Positions 54,089 to 62,260 of a stretch of 64,000 bases of DNA are shown here, piece by piece; position 1 is the stretch's first letter, and each line of letters begins with the position of its first letter. Location of the stretch: contig CAWGMT010000007.1 of NCBI GenBank assembly GCA_963823675.1, positions 843,639-907,638 of the forward strand, read 5' to 3'. This DNA is from CAWGMT01 sp963823675. GTDB lineage: Bacteria; Planctomycetota; Planctomycetia; Isosphaerales; Isosphaeraceae. The translations under genes and the position numbers were made by a program. The notes beneath the pieces are model-generated. The model had not been told where the DNA came from and made no database searches. It was given only the letters and a program-made list of their open reading frames with translations.

Positions 54089-55798
54089 ATGCCCTTTTTG
54101 AAACGAGCCAACGGCGAGACCGCCGGGCAGATCATTGAGCTCAAGCCGGAACGGATCGTCATCGGTCGATCGCCGGAGTACTGCCATGTGGTCCTCGACC
54201 CCAACGGAGTCAGCCGGCGGCACGCCGAGATTTACAAGAAGGCCGAGGATTTCTTCCTGGCCGACTTGAATTCCCGGAATACGACCAAAGTGAACAACAT
54301 GAAGGTCATTCCGGGCATCGATCACCGGTTGTCCCCGGGCGACCGGATCAACATTTGCGACGTCGAGTTTTTCTTTTACCCGCAGCTTCCGACCGACAAT
54401 TCGTCGAAAGAAGGCGGCGACGTCATGATCGTCGCCGAGGGCGAGACGAGCGACGCCGCCCATCTGCACACGCTCGACGCCTCTCGCTCAAGCGCGCTTG
54501 CCAGCGTGGTCAAGCCCGAGGTCAAGCTGAAGGCCATCCTCGAAATCACCCGCGACCTTTCCAGCGAGCTCAAGATCGACACGGTCGCTCCCAAGATCCT
54601 CGACTCGCTCATGGAGCTGTTTCCGCAAGCCGAACGCCTTTTCCTGGTGCTCCTGGAACCCGAAACCAAGCGCCTGATCCGCAAGGCGTTCAAGTACCGG
54701 CCGGCCAGGCGATCGTCCTTCACGACGGTGATCCCGGCCGATGAGATTCCCATGAGCATCAGCCGGTCGATCGTCAACCACGTGCTGGGCCAGAAGAAGG
54801 CCATCTTGAGCCAGGATGCCGGCGCCGACAAGAACCTGCCGACCAGCGCGTCGATCGCGGATCTCAAGATCCGCTCGGTGATGTGCGTGCCCCTGGTCAC
54901 CCCGAACAAGGAAGCGCTCGGGATTCTTCAGCTCGATACCAGCGATCGCAAGCAGTTCGCTCAGGAAGACCTGGACGTCCTCGCAGCGGTGGCCAGCCAG
55001 GCCGCCATTTTCATCCAGAACGCCCAGATGCACGAATCGTTGCTCGAAAAGGAACGCTTGAATCGCGATCTCAGGCTCGCCGAGCAAGTCCAGAAGCGGT
55101 TTCTGCCCCAGTGCGTCCCCACGATCCCCGGCTTCGAGTTCTTCGCTCATTACGACCCCGCCTATGAAGTGGGCGGCGACTACTACGACTTCGTGCCCCT
55201 GCCCAAAAACCGGCTGGCGCTTGCCGTGGGCGACGTCTCCGGCAAGGGGGTGGCCGCTGCCCTGATGATGGCCAAATTCTCCGGCGACACCCGTTACTGC
55301 ATCCTGACCAAGAATGCTCCGGCCGCCGCGGCCGATGAATTGAACCATCTGCTCTTCGCGGCCGGAATCGACGAGAAATTCATCACGCTCAGTCTCGGGA
55401 TTCTGGACGTCGAGACACGGACCCTCTCCATCTCGTCGGCCGGCCATCCCCCCATTTTGATCCGCCGCACCAACGGCACCGTCAACGAGGTCGGCGAGGA
55501 AGTCGCCGGATTTCCGCTGGGAATCATGCCCGCGTCGGTATACCAGCAGACCGAGGTCAAGCTCAACCCCGGCAACGTCGTCGTGGTGTATTCCGACGGC
55601 GTGACCGATGCCCGGAACCTCCGCGAAGAACTCTATGACTCGCGCGAGCGCCGCCGGCTAGTCCGGAAACTCGCCGACACCACCGGCACCCCCGAATCGG
55701 TCGGCCGGGCCATCCTTCAGGACATCCGTGAGTTTTCCGCCGGACACACCCAGGTCGATGACATCACCTTGATCTGCTTCGGCGCGCTGGCTCAATAA
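54089..55798 (+). CDS. FHA-GAF-SpoIIE phosphatase
   Basis: About 569 residues from ATG 54089; an in-frame start at 54023 overlaps the kinase and is less likely. An N-terminal FHA domain binds phosphothreonine ('IVIGRSPEYCHVVLDPNGVS', 'RRHAEIYK', 'LNSRNTTKVNNMKVIPG'). A GAF domain (about 165-330, 'ASIADLKIRSVMCVPLVTPN') senses a small ligand. A C-terminal SpoIIE/PP2C domain has 'YEVGGDYYDFVPLPKNRLAL', 'AVGDVSGKGVAAALMMAKFS', 'SSAGHPPILIRR', 'VVVYSDGVTDARN' and 'QVDDITLICFGAL'. All metal ligands are present. It would link phosphorylation by the adjacent kinase to a phosphatase output such as an anti-anti-sigma factor. Confidence 0.95.
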   Translation: MPFLKRANGETAGQIIELKPERIVIGRSPEYCHVVLDPNGVSRRHAEIYKKAEDFFLADLNSRNTTKVNNMKVIPGIDHRLSPGDRINICDVEFFFYPQLPTDNSSKEGGDVMIVAEGETSDAAHLHTLDASRSSALASVVKPEVKLKAILEITRDLSSELKIDTVAPKILDSLMELFPQAERLFLVLLEPETKRLIRKAFKYRPARRSSFTTVIPADEIPMSISRSIVNHVLGQKKAILSQDAGADKNLPTSASIADLKIRSVMCVPLVTPNKEALGILQLDTSDRKQFAQEDLDVLAAVASQAAIFIQNAQMHESLLEKERLNRDLRLAEQVQKRFLPQCVPTIPGFEFFAHYDPAYEVGGDYYDFVPLPKNRLALAVGDVSGKGVAAALMMAKFSGDTRYCILTKNAPAAAADELNHLLFAAGIDEKFITLSLGILDVETRTLSISSAGHPPILIRRTNGTVNEVGEEVAGFPLGIMPASVYQQTEVKLNPGNVVVVYSDGVTDARNLREELYDSRERRRLVRKLADTTGTPESVGRAILQDIREFSAGHTQVDDITLICFGALAQ

Positions 55799-55821
55799 GC
55801 ACACCTTGAATAACTTTTCCC

Positions 55822-57420
55822 ATGCTGCTCAAACTCGCCAACATCCGCCTTGAGCTCGGCGAGCCTGAGGAAGGACTGCACGAAAAGATCGCGGCTCGGC
55901 TCGGTTTGCCTGCCGATGCCGTCGCGCACTGGCGCATTATTCGCAAAAGCCTCGACGCCCGTCGCCACGACGACATCCACTTCACCTATGCGGCGGCTGT
56001 TGATCTGGCGCAGGAAGACGCGCTCTCGCTTTCGCCTTCTGCTCCGACTGGTCTGGAGCCTTACGTCCCGACACGGTTCGAGTGGCCCGAGCCGGGCCCT
56101 TCGCCCTTGCGCCATCGGCCGGTGATCGTCGGCTCGGGACCGGCGGGGCTCTTCGCCGGCTATCTTCTGGCGGGCTCCGGCTATCGGCCGTTGATTCTGG
56201 AACGAGGCAAAGCGGTCAAGGATCGGGTTGCCGACGTTCGTCAGTTCGACGAACGGGGACCGCTTGACCCCGAGAGCAACTATCTCTTCGGCGAAGGGGG
56301 CGCTGGCACGTTCAGCGACGGCAAGCTGACTTCGCGCAGCGCAGGACCAGACGTGGATCGCGTGCTGGAAATCCTCGCCGACTGTCACGGGAAACCATCG
56401 ATCGTCTACGAACACCGGCCGCACTTGGGCTCGAACCGGCTGCCGCTGGTGGTCAGGACTCTGCGGCGCAAGTTCGAGTCATTGGGGGGCGAAATCCGGT
56501 TTTCCTGCCGCGTGGAGGACCTCCAGATCGCGGATGGCCGCGTTGGCGGCGTGAGCACGAGCTGCGGCTTCATCGCGGCCGACCTGGTGATCCTGGCCGT
56601 CGGCCACAGCGCCCGCGACACGTACGGCATGCTCCTGCGCCGCGGGGTGCCGCTGGCTTCCAAGCCGTTTCAGCTCGGAGTACGGGTCGAGCAGCCTCAA
56701 GCCTCGATCGATCAAGCCCGCTACGGCCACAATGCCGGACACCCCGCCCTCGGGGCTGCGGATTACTGCGCCTCGGTCCGCACCGGCGGGCGCGAGCTGT
56801 TTACTTTCTGCATGTGCGCCGGCGGGTATGTGATGCCCAGCGTCAGCGATCCGGGCTATTACTGTACCAACGGGATGAGCGAGAGCCGGCACGACTCGCC
56901 GTTTGCCAATAGCGGTCTCGTGGTAACCATCGATCCGCGGGAAACCGGCAGCGAGCATCCGCTGGCAGGCATCCATTTGCAGCAGCGCGTCGAGCGCCTC
57001 GCCTATCTGGTCGGAGACCGCTCGTACCAGGCGCCGCTCCAGTGGGCGCGCGACTTCCTCTCGGGCCGGCCCAGCCGGGGGACGATTCCCAGCAGCCACC
57101 GTCGCGGTGCGCGGACCGCCGAGGTCGGCCTCTTTCTACCTCCGGCGGTCAGCGAATCGCTGCTGGCCGGGCTCCCGCTCTTGAATCGCCGGTTTGGCGG
57201 CCAGTTTCTCCACGACGCCACGCTCACGGGCCCCGAATCGCGGGGCAGCTCGCCGGTCCGCATCACTCGCGACCCGGCGACCAGGCAAAGTCCCACAGTC
57301 GCGGGCCTATATCCCTGCGGAGAAGGCGCTGGCTATGCTGGGGGTATTGTCAGCGCTGCCGTTGACGGCCTGCGGACGGCCCGCGCGATCGTTGCGACGT
57401 ATTCCAATCGACTGGGCTGA
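55822..57420 (+). CDS. FAD-dependent oxidoreductase (COG2509-like)
   Basis: 532 residues. The N-terminus of about 90 residues is a small alpha/beta domain. The Rossmann motif is at about 101-119 ('VIVGSGPAGLFAGYLLAGSG') with 'ILERGKAVKDR' for the adenine ribose. Family-specific blocks follow ('NYLFGEGGAGTFSDGKLTSR', 'ELFTFCMCAGGYVMPSVSD', 'GLYPCGEGAGYAGGIVSAAV'). This matches the uncharacterised FAD-dependent dehydrogenases of COG2509. The substrate is unknown. ATG 55822 lies 23 bases after the phosphatase stop. Confidence 0.93.
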   Translation: MLLKLANIRLELGEPEEGLHEKIAARLGLPADAVAHWRIIRKSLDARRHDDIHFTYAAAVDLAQEDALSLSPSAPTGLEPYVPTRFEWPEPGPSPLRHRPVIVGSGPAGLFAGYLLAGSGYRPLILERGKAVKDRVADVRQFDERGPLDPESNYLFGEGGAGTFSDGKLTSRSAGPDVDRVLEILADCHGKPSIVYEHRPHLGSNRLPLVVRTLRRKFESLGGEIRFSCRVEDLQIADGRVGGVSTSCGFIAADLVILAVGHSARDTYGMLLRRGVPLASKPFQLGVRVEQPQASIDQARYGHNAGHPALGAADYCASVRTGGRELFTFCMCAGGYVMPSVSDPGYYCTNGMSESRHDSPFANSGLVVTIDPRETGSEHPLAGIHLQQRVERLAYLVGDRSYQAPLQWARDFLSGRPSRGTIPSSHRRGARTAEVGLFLPPAVSESLLAGLPLLNRRFGGQFLHDATLTGPESRGSSPVRITRDPATRQSPTVAGLYPCGEGAGYAGGIVSAAVDGLRTARAIVATYSNRLG

Positions 57421-57590
57421 CAGGAAGATTACCGCAACGATGTGCAACTAACCGGCTTCGAAGCTTTCGGCAAGGACGACCTGTATGGCGAAAGCTCCGC
57501 TACCGAAACGACGTGAAATCTGGCTCGTGGATTTGACTCGGTGTGGGAGCATCGGATCGACGATCTAGCGAAGCTGGGCTTACAGCAACG

Positions 57591-59185
57591 ATGATCCGAC
57601 GACACGAACACCTCATCGAGCACCGCCGACAGACCATTCAGTCAGCGCTCGATGCCCGGAAATCGGCCGCCGAGCGGAACCGGCTTGGCCAGTTCGCCAC
57701 TCCCAACGCCCTCGCCATCGAGATCGCCCGCTACGTCCAGTCGGTCGCCGGCCGCCGGCTCCGCACGATCCGCTTCGCCGACCCGGCCATCGGTACCGGC
57801 AGCTTCTATTCCGCCGTGCTCGCCGTCTTCGGTGCGGAGCGGATCGAGACCGCCGTCGGGGTCGAGCTCGATCCCGATTTCAGCGCTGCCGCACGCGACC
57901 TGTGGGCCAAGATGGGTCTTGATGTCGTGGGCGGCGACTTCACGCGAATCGTCGCCGGGAGCGGCCGCCCGGCAGCGCCGAACCTGATCCTCGCCAACCC
58001 GCCCTACGTCCGGCATCATCACCTCGACCGCGCGGAAAAGGAACGCTTACAAGCGCTTGCCCATCAGATGTCCGGCGTGAGCGTCAATGGCCTCGCCGGC
58101 CTGTACGTTTACTTTCTGCTGCTCGCCACGGCGTGGATGGAAGACGGCGGCTACGCGGCGTGGCTGATTCCCTCGGAGTTCATGGACGTCAACTACGGGA
58201 CAGCGCTCAAGCGATACTGCACTGACCGCGTGACGCTGATCCGCGGCACCGATTCAATCCCGATGATGTTCAGTTTGGCGACGCACTGGTGTCCTCGGCC
58301 GTGCTCGTGTTCCGCAAGATGCGGCCCGTGCCGGGGCACAAGGTCGAGCTCACCTTGGGGGGCACCATCCGCGAGCCCGACGCGCGTGATTCGATCCCGC
58401 TCGAACAACTGCGTCAGTCTCGCAAGTGGACCGTTTACCCCAGCCATGCGCGGAACGACCGCCGCACGTCAAGCGGCAGCGGCGGAGTGGCATTGGGCAA
58501 CATCTTCCAAATCCGACGCGGCATCGCCACTGGCAGCAACAGGTTCTTCGTGCTGGAGCGCCGCGCCGCCGAGCGCCGCGGCATCCCGAAGCGCTACCTG
58601 CGCCCCATCCTGCCCAGCCCACGCATGCTGAAGACGACGATCATCAACGCCGGCGATGACGGCTACCCGCTTCTGGAACGCCAACTCTGCGTCATCGACT
58701 GCGACCTCCCCGAGCCGGTACTGACGTCCCGGCACCCGGCCTTGTGGGAATACCTTCGCACGGCGTCGGCGCTCGGCATCCGGGATCGTTACCTCGTCCG
58801 TAAGCGAAACCCCTGGTACAGACAGGAGCGGCGTGACCCCGCCCCATTCCTTTGCACGTACATGGGACGCGGCTCGGATCAGAAGCAGCCGTTCCGGTTC
58901 ATCTGGAATCGTTCTCGGGCCATCGGCACGAACCTCTACCTCATGTTGTACCCGAAGGACGCCCTTGCCCGGATGCTGCGCGACGATGCCGAACGCGCTG
59001 CCGACGTTTTCACCCTGCTCGGGGAGGTCACCGGCTACGAGCTGCGCGGCGAGGGCCGGGTCTACGGCGGCGGACTGCACAAGATTGAGCCGAGCGAGCT
59101 GGCGCGCATTTCTGCCCTGGCGTTCGTAGCCCGTTGGCCTGAACTGGAGACTGCCGGGCAGCATCATGGGGAGCTGTTCGACTGA
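57591..59185 (+). CDS. Eco57I-like N6-adenine DNA methyltransferase (frame-broken)
   Basis: About 531 residues when repaired. 'RLGQFATPNALAIEIARYVQ' opens the methyltransferase; SAM-binding motif I 'FADPAIGTGSF' is at 62-72 and the catalytic NPPY at 136-139. 'AAWLIPSEFMDVNYG' follows. The frame breaks at about 58245 (ATCCGCGGCACC). The second frame resumes as 'FNPDDVQFGDALVSSAVLVF' and contains the target-recognition half ('GNIFQIRRGIATGSNRFFVL', 'RYLRPILPS') to 59185. Removing one GC or adding one base joins them. No restriction enzyme gene is adjacent, so it would be an orphan methylase or a system whose nuclease was lost. ATG 57591 is preferred over 57543. Confidence 0.87.
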
Positions 59186-59334
59186 GCTTTAGGGAAGAGA
59201 GAGTATACTAGGCATCGCTCGCAAGAGCCTGAAGAAGTCGGTTACCTGAGCTGCGGGGCGAGTGCGCCTAGCCTGACTATGTGCGCGCGGGTGTGCACTT
59301 TCCCTCGCCGCGACAGCGCTGTATCCTTGATGTG

Positions 59335-59523
59335 ATGAAGGTCAAGGAGGTTCTGAAGCTCCTCAGCGACGACGGCTGGTCTCTCGTCGTCACTCGCGGC
59401 AGTCACCGCCAGTTCAGACACCCGTCCAAGCCCGGCCGGGTCACGGTCGCGGGTAAGGCCAGCGATGACCTCCCGCCGGGCACGCTCAACAGCATCCTAA
59501 AGCAGGCTGGCCTGAAACCGTGA
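59335..59523 (+). CDS. hicA: HicA-type mRNA interferase toxin
   Basis: 62 residues from ATG 59335: 'MKVKEVLKLLSDDGWSLV', 'VTRGSHRQFRHPSKPGRVTV', with the catalytic His in RGSHRQF, then 'DLPPGTLNSILKQAGL'. The double-stranded-RNA-binding-like fold and length fit HicA, which cleaves mRNA. The hicB gene follows after nine bases. Confidence 0.93.
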   Translation: MKVKEVLKLLSDDGWSLVVTRGSHRQFRHPSKPGRVTVAGKASDDLPPGTLNSILKQAGLKP

Positions 59524-59532
59524 GCGCCCTCC

Positions 59533-59748
59533 ATGAAGCGATACGCTATCGTGATCGAAAAAGCCGAGTCGAACTATGCCGCCTACGTCCCCGACCTACC
59601 CGGCTGTATCGCCACCGGCGCGACGGTCGAGGAGACCGAACGGCTCCTCCGGGAGGCCATCGAATTGCATGTCGAGGGAATGCGCGAGGATCGGCTGCCG
59701 GTCCCCGAGCCGTCCAGCCACGTCGAGTATCTCGATGTCAACGCGTAG
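59533..59748 (+). CDS. hicB: HicB-type antitoxin
   Basis: 71 residues: 'YAIVIEKAESNYAAYVPDLP', 'GCIATGATVEETERLLREAI', 'ELHVEGMREDRLPVPEPSS'. This is the partial RNase H-like fold of HicB without a C-terminal DNA-binding domain, so self-regulation may need another factor. Together with hicA a complete type II module. Confidence 0.93.
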   Translation: MKRYAIVIEKAESNYAAYVPDLPGCIATGATVEETERLLREAIELHVEGMREDRLPVPEPSSHVEYLDVNA

Positions 59749-59776
59749 GAGACTTCAAGGCAACAGGCGGGACTAT

Positions 59777-59885
59777 GGGCTGGAATCCTGCGGCCCTTCA
59801 GGCCGCCGAATCTTGGCGGTTCTACGGCCTTTGTTCTAATCCCAGGGTTTCACCCTGGGCTGGATTCCTGCAGCCCTTCAGGCCG
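59777..59885. repeat. Two 29-bp direct repeats around a small hairpin
   Basis: Copies of a sequence beginning GGGCTGG and ending CCCTTCAGGCCG lie at 59777-59805 and 59857-59885 (27 of 29 identical). Between them, overlapping the second copy, a perfect hairpin CCCAGGGT/ACCCTGGG (59841-59859). It lies between convergent hicB and mobA and could end both transcripts. Confidence 0.8.
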
Positions 59886-59927
59886 TCCATTTCCGGGCGC
59901 TCAGGAAGCGAAAACCCCCCGGGGGAG

Positions 59928-60554
59928 TCAGGCCAAATCCGCTCCTTCCCCCTCCAGCCCGGCCTCGCGAAGCGCCTGCTCGTAATCCTCGGGGAAGTTC
60001 AAGTTGCGCAGCGTCCCGAGGTCCGGATCGACGGCCCTGAGCTCCATCTCATCCACGACGCGCGTCTTGACGGCTTCGGCCAGGAACACCGGGCGAAGCC
60101 GATCCTCGCGGAGCAGGGCTTCGATGGCGGGCAAGACCGCGCTTTTGCGATAAAGGGCTGCCAGGGGGTGGTAATACCCGCCGACGAACGGGATCACCAG
60201 GTCGTGGTCGTCGCTCATCTCGATCAGCCGGGTAATCCAGCGCGGCTCGAGGAACGGCACGTCGGTCGCCGTCGCATAAACCAGAGTGGTCGAGTCAGGC
60301 AGACAAGCTAGACCCGTGGCTAACCCCTGAAGCGGCCCCCGGCCGGCGACTGCGTCGCGCAGGATCGTGACCTCCCGCGCCACTTCGGGCAGATCCTGGC
60401 CGGGAGCCGCGACGACCACGATCGGATCGGCGACCGTGGCGACCAGCCGGACGACTCGCTGGAGCATCAACTCTGGTCCGAAACGAAGCCAGGCCTTGGG
60501 GCGGCCCATTCGGCGGCTCTCGCCGCCACAAAGAACGAGGGCGGCTGGTTTCAC
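59928..60554 (-). CDS. mobA: Molybdenum cofactor guanylyltransferase MobA
   Basis: 208 residues, GTG 60554. The nucleotide-binding loop 'LVLCGGESRRMGRPKAWLRF' is at the N-terminus, with 'GRGPLQGLATGLA' and 'YATATDVPFLEPRWITRLIE' (Asp for metal) following. The C-terminal 'RNLNFPEDYEQAL' matches the family's 'N-x-N-T-P-x-D-x' end. It transfers GMP to molybdopterin to make the bis-MGD precursor. The start overlaps the stop of a MoeA-like stub (GTGA). Confidence 0.93.
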   Translation of the reverse strand: MKPAALVLCGGESRRMGRPKAWLRFGPELMLQRVVRLVATVADPIVVVAAPGQDLPEVAREVTILRDAVAGRGPLQGLATGLACLPDSTTLVYATATDVPFLEPRWITRLIEMSDDHDLVIPFVGGYYHPLAALYRKSAVLPAIEALLREDRLRPVFLAEAVKTRVVDEMELRAVDPDLGTLRNLNFPEDYEQALREAGLEGEGADLA

Positions 60555-60670
60555 GGCGCGTTTTCCTCACACTCCGCCCCGAGCACCGCGGGCCGAAGCC
60601 ATTCCAACCAGCGCCGCTCGGCGGTGTCGCGGTCGACGACTTCCAGGAATTGATCTTGCTCACGAGCCAT
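60551..60670 (-). pseudogene. MoeA-like N-terminal stub
   Basis: 39 codons from ATG 60670: 'REQDQFLEVVDRDTAERRWL', then 'RPAVLGAECEENAP' and TGA. This resembles the very beginning of MoeA/Glp molybdopterin molybdotransferases, which are about 400 residues. The remainder is absent and mobA starts in the GTGA overlap. It is either a deletion that fused the neighbourhood or a short leader peptide coupling mobA translation. Confidence 0.5.
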
Positions 60671-60725
60671 GAATCGGCCTGGCTGCCCGCGTTCCTCGAC
60701 TAAGAGACTGTCTCTAGAGTGCGTC

Positions 60726-62132
60726 TCAAACGACCTTCATCGCCACGGGGTCCCAGTCGATCTCGCGCTTGAGGCGGTAGCTCTCGTTGCAGAGGAGCGC
60801 CGGGGCCGCGGCGCGGAAGCCGAACGTGGCGTTCTCGTAAACCGGCTTGGCCTTGCGCACCGAATCGAAAAAGTTGACGAAGTGGTCGAGCCGCTCGTCG
60901 TAACCTTTCGGCACGACGTACTTCTCGCTGTGCTTCGATGCGTGCTTCTGGGACGCCCTGGGGTGCTCGGCCAGGTACCTCTCGGCAAATGCCTTCTGCT
61001 GAGCGCTCGAAAACGTCTTGACCGAGTTATATCCCTTCAGGACTTGGTCGGCCGATGCGATCTCGATGCCCTTGCGCGTCAGCGTCAGCTCGGTGAAGCT
61101 GACATCGAGGACTCCCTCGGTACCGACAAACCGGAACGAAGTGGCGCCCCCGCCGCCGTCCTCGAAATCGGTCACCAGCGACAGCGTGAAGCTGTGGTGT
61201 GCGTCGGTCTCGGGGTAGTCCAGGAGGCCCATGATGATGTCATACACGTCGCGGCCGTCGTCCCAGTAGCGCCGGCCGCCCATCGCGGCGACCCGGGTCG
61301 GGCCCATCGCCCCGGTCGCGTGGTGGATGCCGGTGAGCAGGTGAATGAACAGGTCGCCCGCCACGGCCGTGCCGTAATCCCAGTAATTCCGCCAGCGGAA
61401 GAACCGGATCGGGTCAAACGCCCGTTTGGGCGCGTCGCCCAGGAAACGATCCCAGTCGATCGTCTCGGGCGAGGCATCGGTCGGGATCGAATACTGCCAG
61501 GCGCCGATATCGGAATTCCGGTTGTACCGGGCCTCGATGGCGTGCACCTTGCCGAGCGATCCCTGGTGGATCAGCTCCTTCACCTTGTCGTAGAGAATCG
61601 AGCTTGCGTACTGGCTGCCCACCTGGAATACGGCCTTCGTCTCTTGCTGGGCGGCGATCACGGCCGGTCCCTCGGCCACGGTGCGGATCATCGGCTTTTC
61701 GCAATAAACCGCCTTGCCTGCCTTCATCGCGTCGATCGACATTCTGGCGTGCCAGTGGTCCGGCACGCAGATGAGCACCGCGTCAACATCCTTGCGAGCC
61801 AGGATCTCGCGATAATCGACGCACGTATCAACCCGGCTGCCGAAAACCTCCCTGGCATGCGTCCGCCGGCCCTCGTAGAGGTCGGCCGCCGCAACCAGCT
61901 CGATGCCGGGAACCTTGAGGGCCGTCTCGGTGTCGATGAACCCGATGATGCCCATGCCGATCGTGGCGATCCGGATGCGGTCATTCGGACCGCCCGGCCT
62001 GGGCAAGTCAACCTTGGTCTTGAGCTCGTGAACGTCCTGGGCCGGCAGGCTGGACGCGACGGTCGAGGCGACCGAGGCGGCGGCCACGGACCGGACGAAC
62101 GAACGACGTGTGTTGGTATGGGGATTGTCCAT
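60726..62132 (-). CDS. Tat-exported Gfo/Idh/MocA family oxidoreductase
   Basis: 468 residues from ATG 62132, with GGAGG five bases upstream; the frame extends further but without support. Twin-arginine leader 'NTRRSFVRSVAAASVASTVA'. Rossmann domain 'RIRIATIGMGIIGFIDTETA', 'CVPDHWHARMSIDAMKAGKA', then the catalytic-site Glu-Lys-Pro in 'YCEKPMIRTVAEG'. The C-terminal domain has 'GTAVAGDLFIHLLTGIHHAT'. These NAD(P)-dependent enzymes act on sugars; exported versions are greatly expanded in planctomycetes. Substrate unknown. Confidence 0.93.
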   Translation of the reverse strand: MDNPHTNTRRSFVRSVAAASVASTVASSLPAQDVHELKTKVDLPRPGGPNDRIRIATIGMGIIGFIDTETALKVPGIELVAAADLYEGRRTHAREVFGSRVDTCVDYREILARKDVDAVLICVPDHWHARMSIDAMKAGKAVYCEKPMIRTVAEGPAVIAAQQETKAVFQVGSQYASSILYDKVKELIHQGSLGKVHAIEARYNRNSDIGAWQYSIPTDASPETIDWDRFLGDAPKRAFDPIRFFRWRNYWDYGTAVAGDLFIHLLTGIHHATGAMGPTRVAAMGGRRYWDDGRDVYDIIMGLLDYPETDAHHSFTLSLVTDFEDGGGGATSFRFVGTEGVLDVSFTELTLTRKGIEIASADQVLKGYNSVKTFSSAQQKAFAERYLAEHPRASQKHASKHSEKYVVPKGYDERLDHFVNFFDSVRKAKPVYENATFGFRAAAPALLCNESYRLKREIDWDPVAMKVV

Positions 62133-62260
62133 GAAGTCCTCCTTCGGTCCTGGGGAGCATTTCGATCCCGGTGGTCCCCTTAGCATACGGGGCCGGCAGG
62201 GCGCAAAGGAAGGTGGCGATGGGGCGGCGCTTCTTTTCAACGGCCTGACATACGTCGTTA

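Noticed and set aside
54488..55447. 319-codon minus-strand frame in the FHA-GAF-SpoIIE gene
   Set aside because: Antisense shadow of a fully conserved gene.
60669..62183. 504-codon plus-strand frame opposite the Gfo/Idh gene
   Set aside because: It lies antisense to a clear Tat-exported oxidoreductase, has no motifs and reflects codon bias at high GC.
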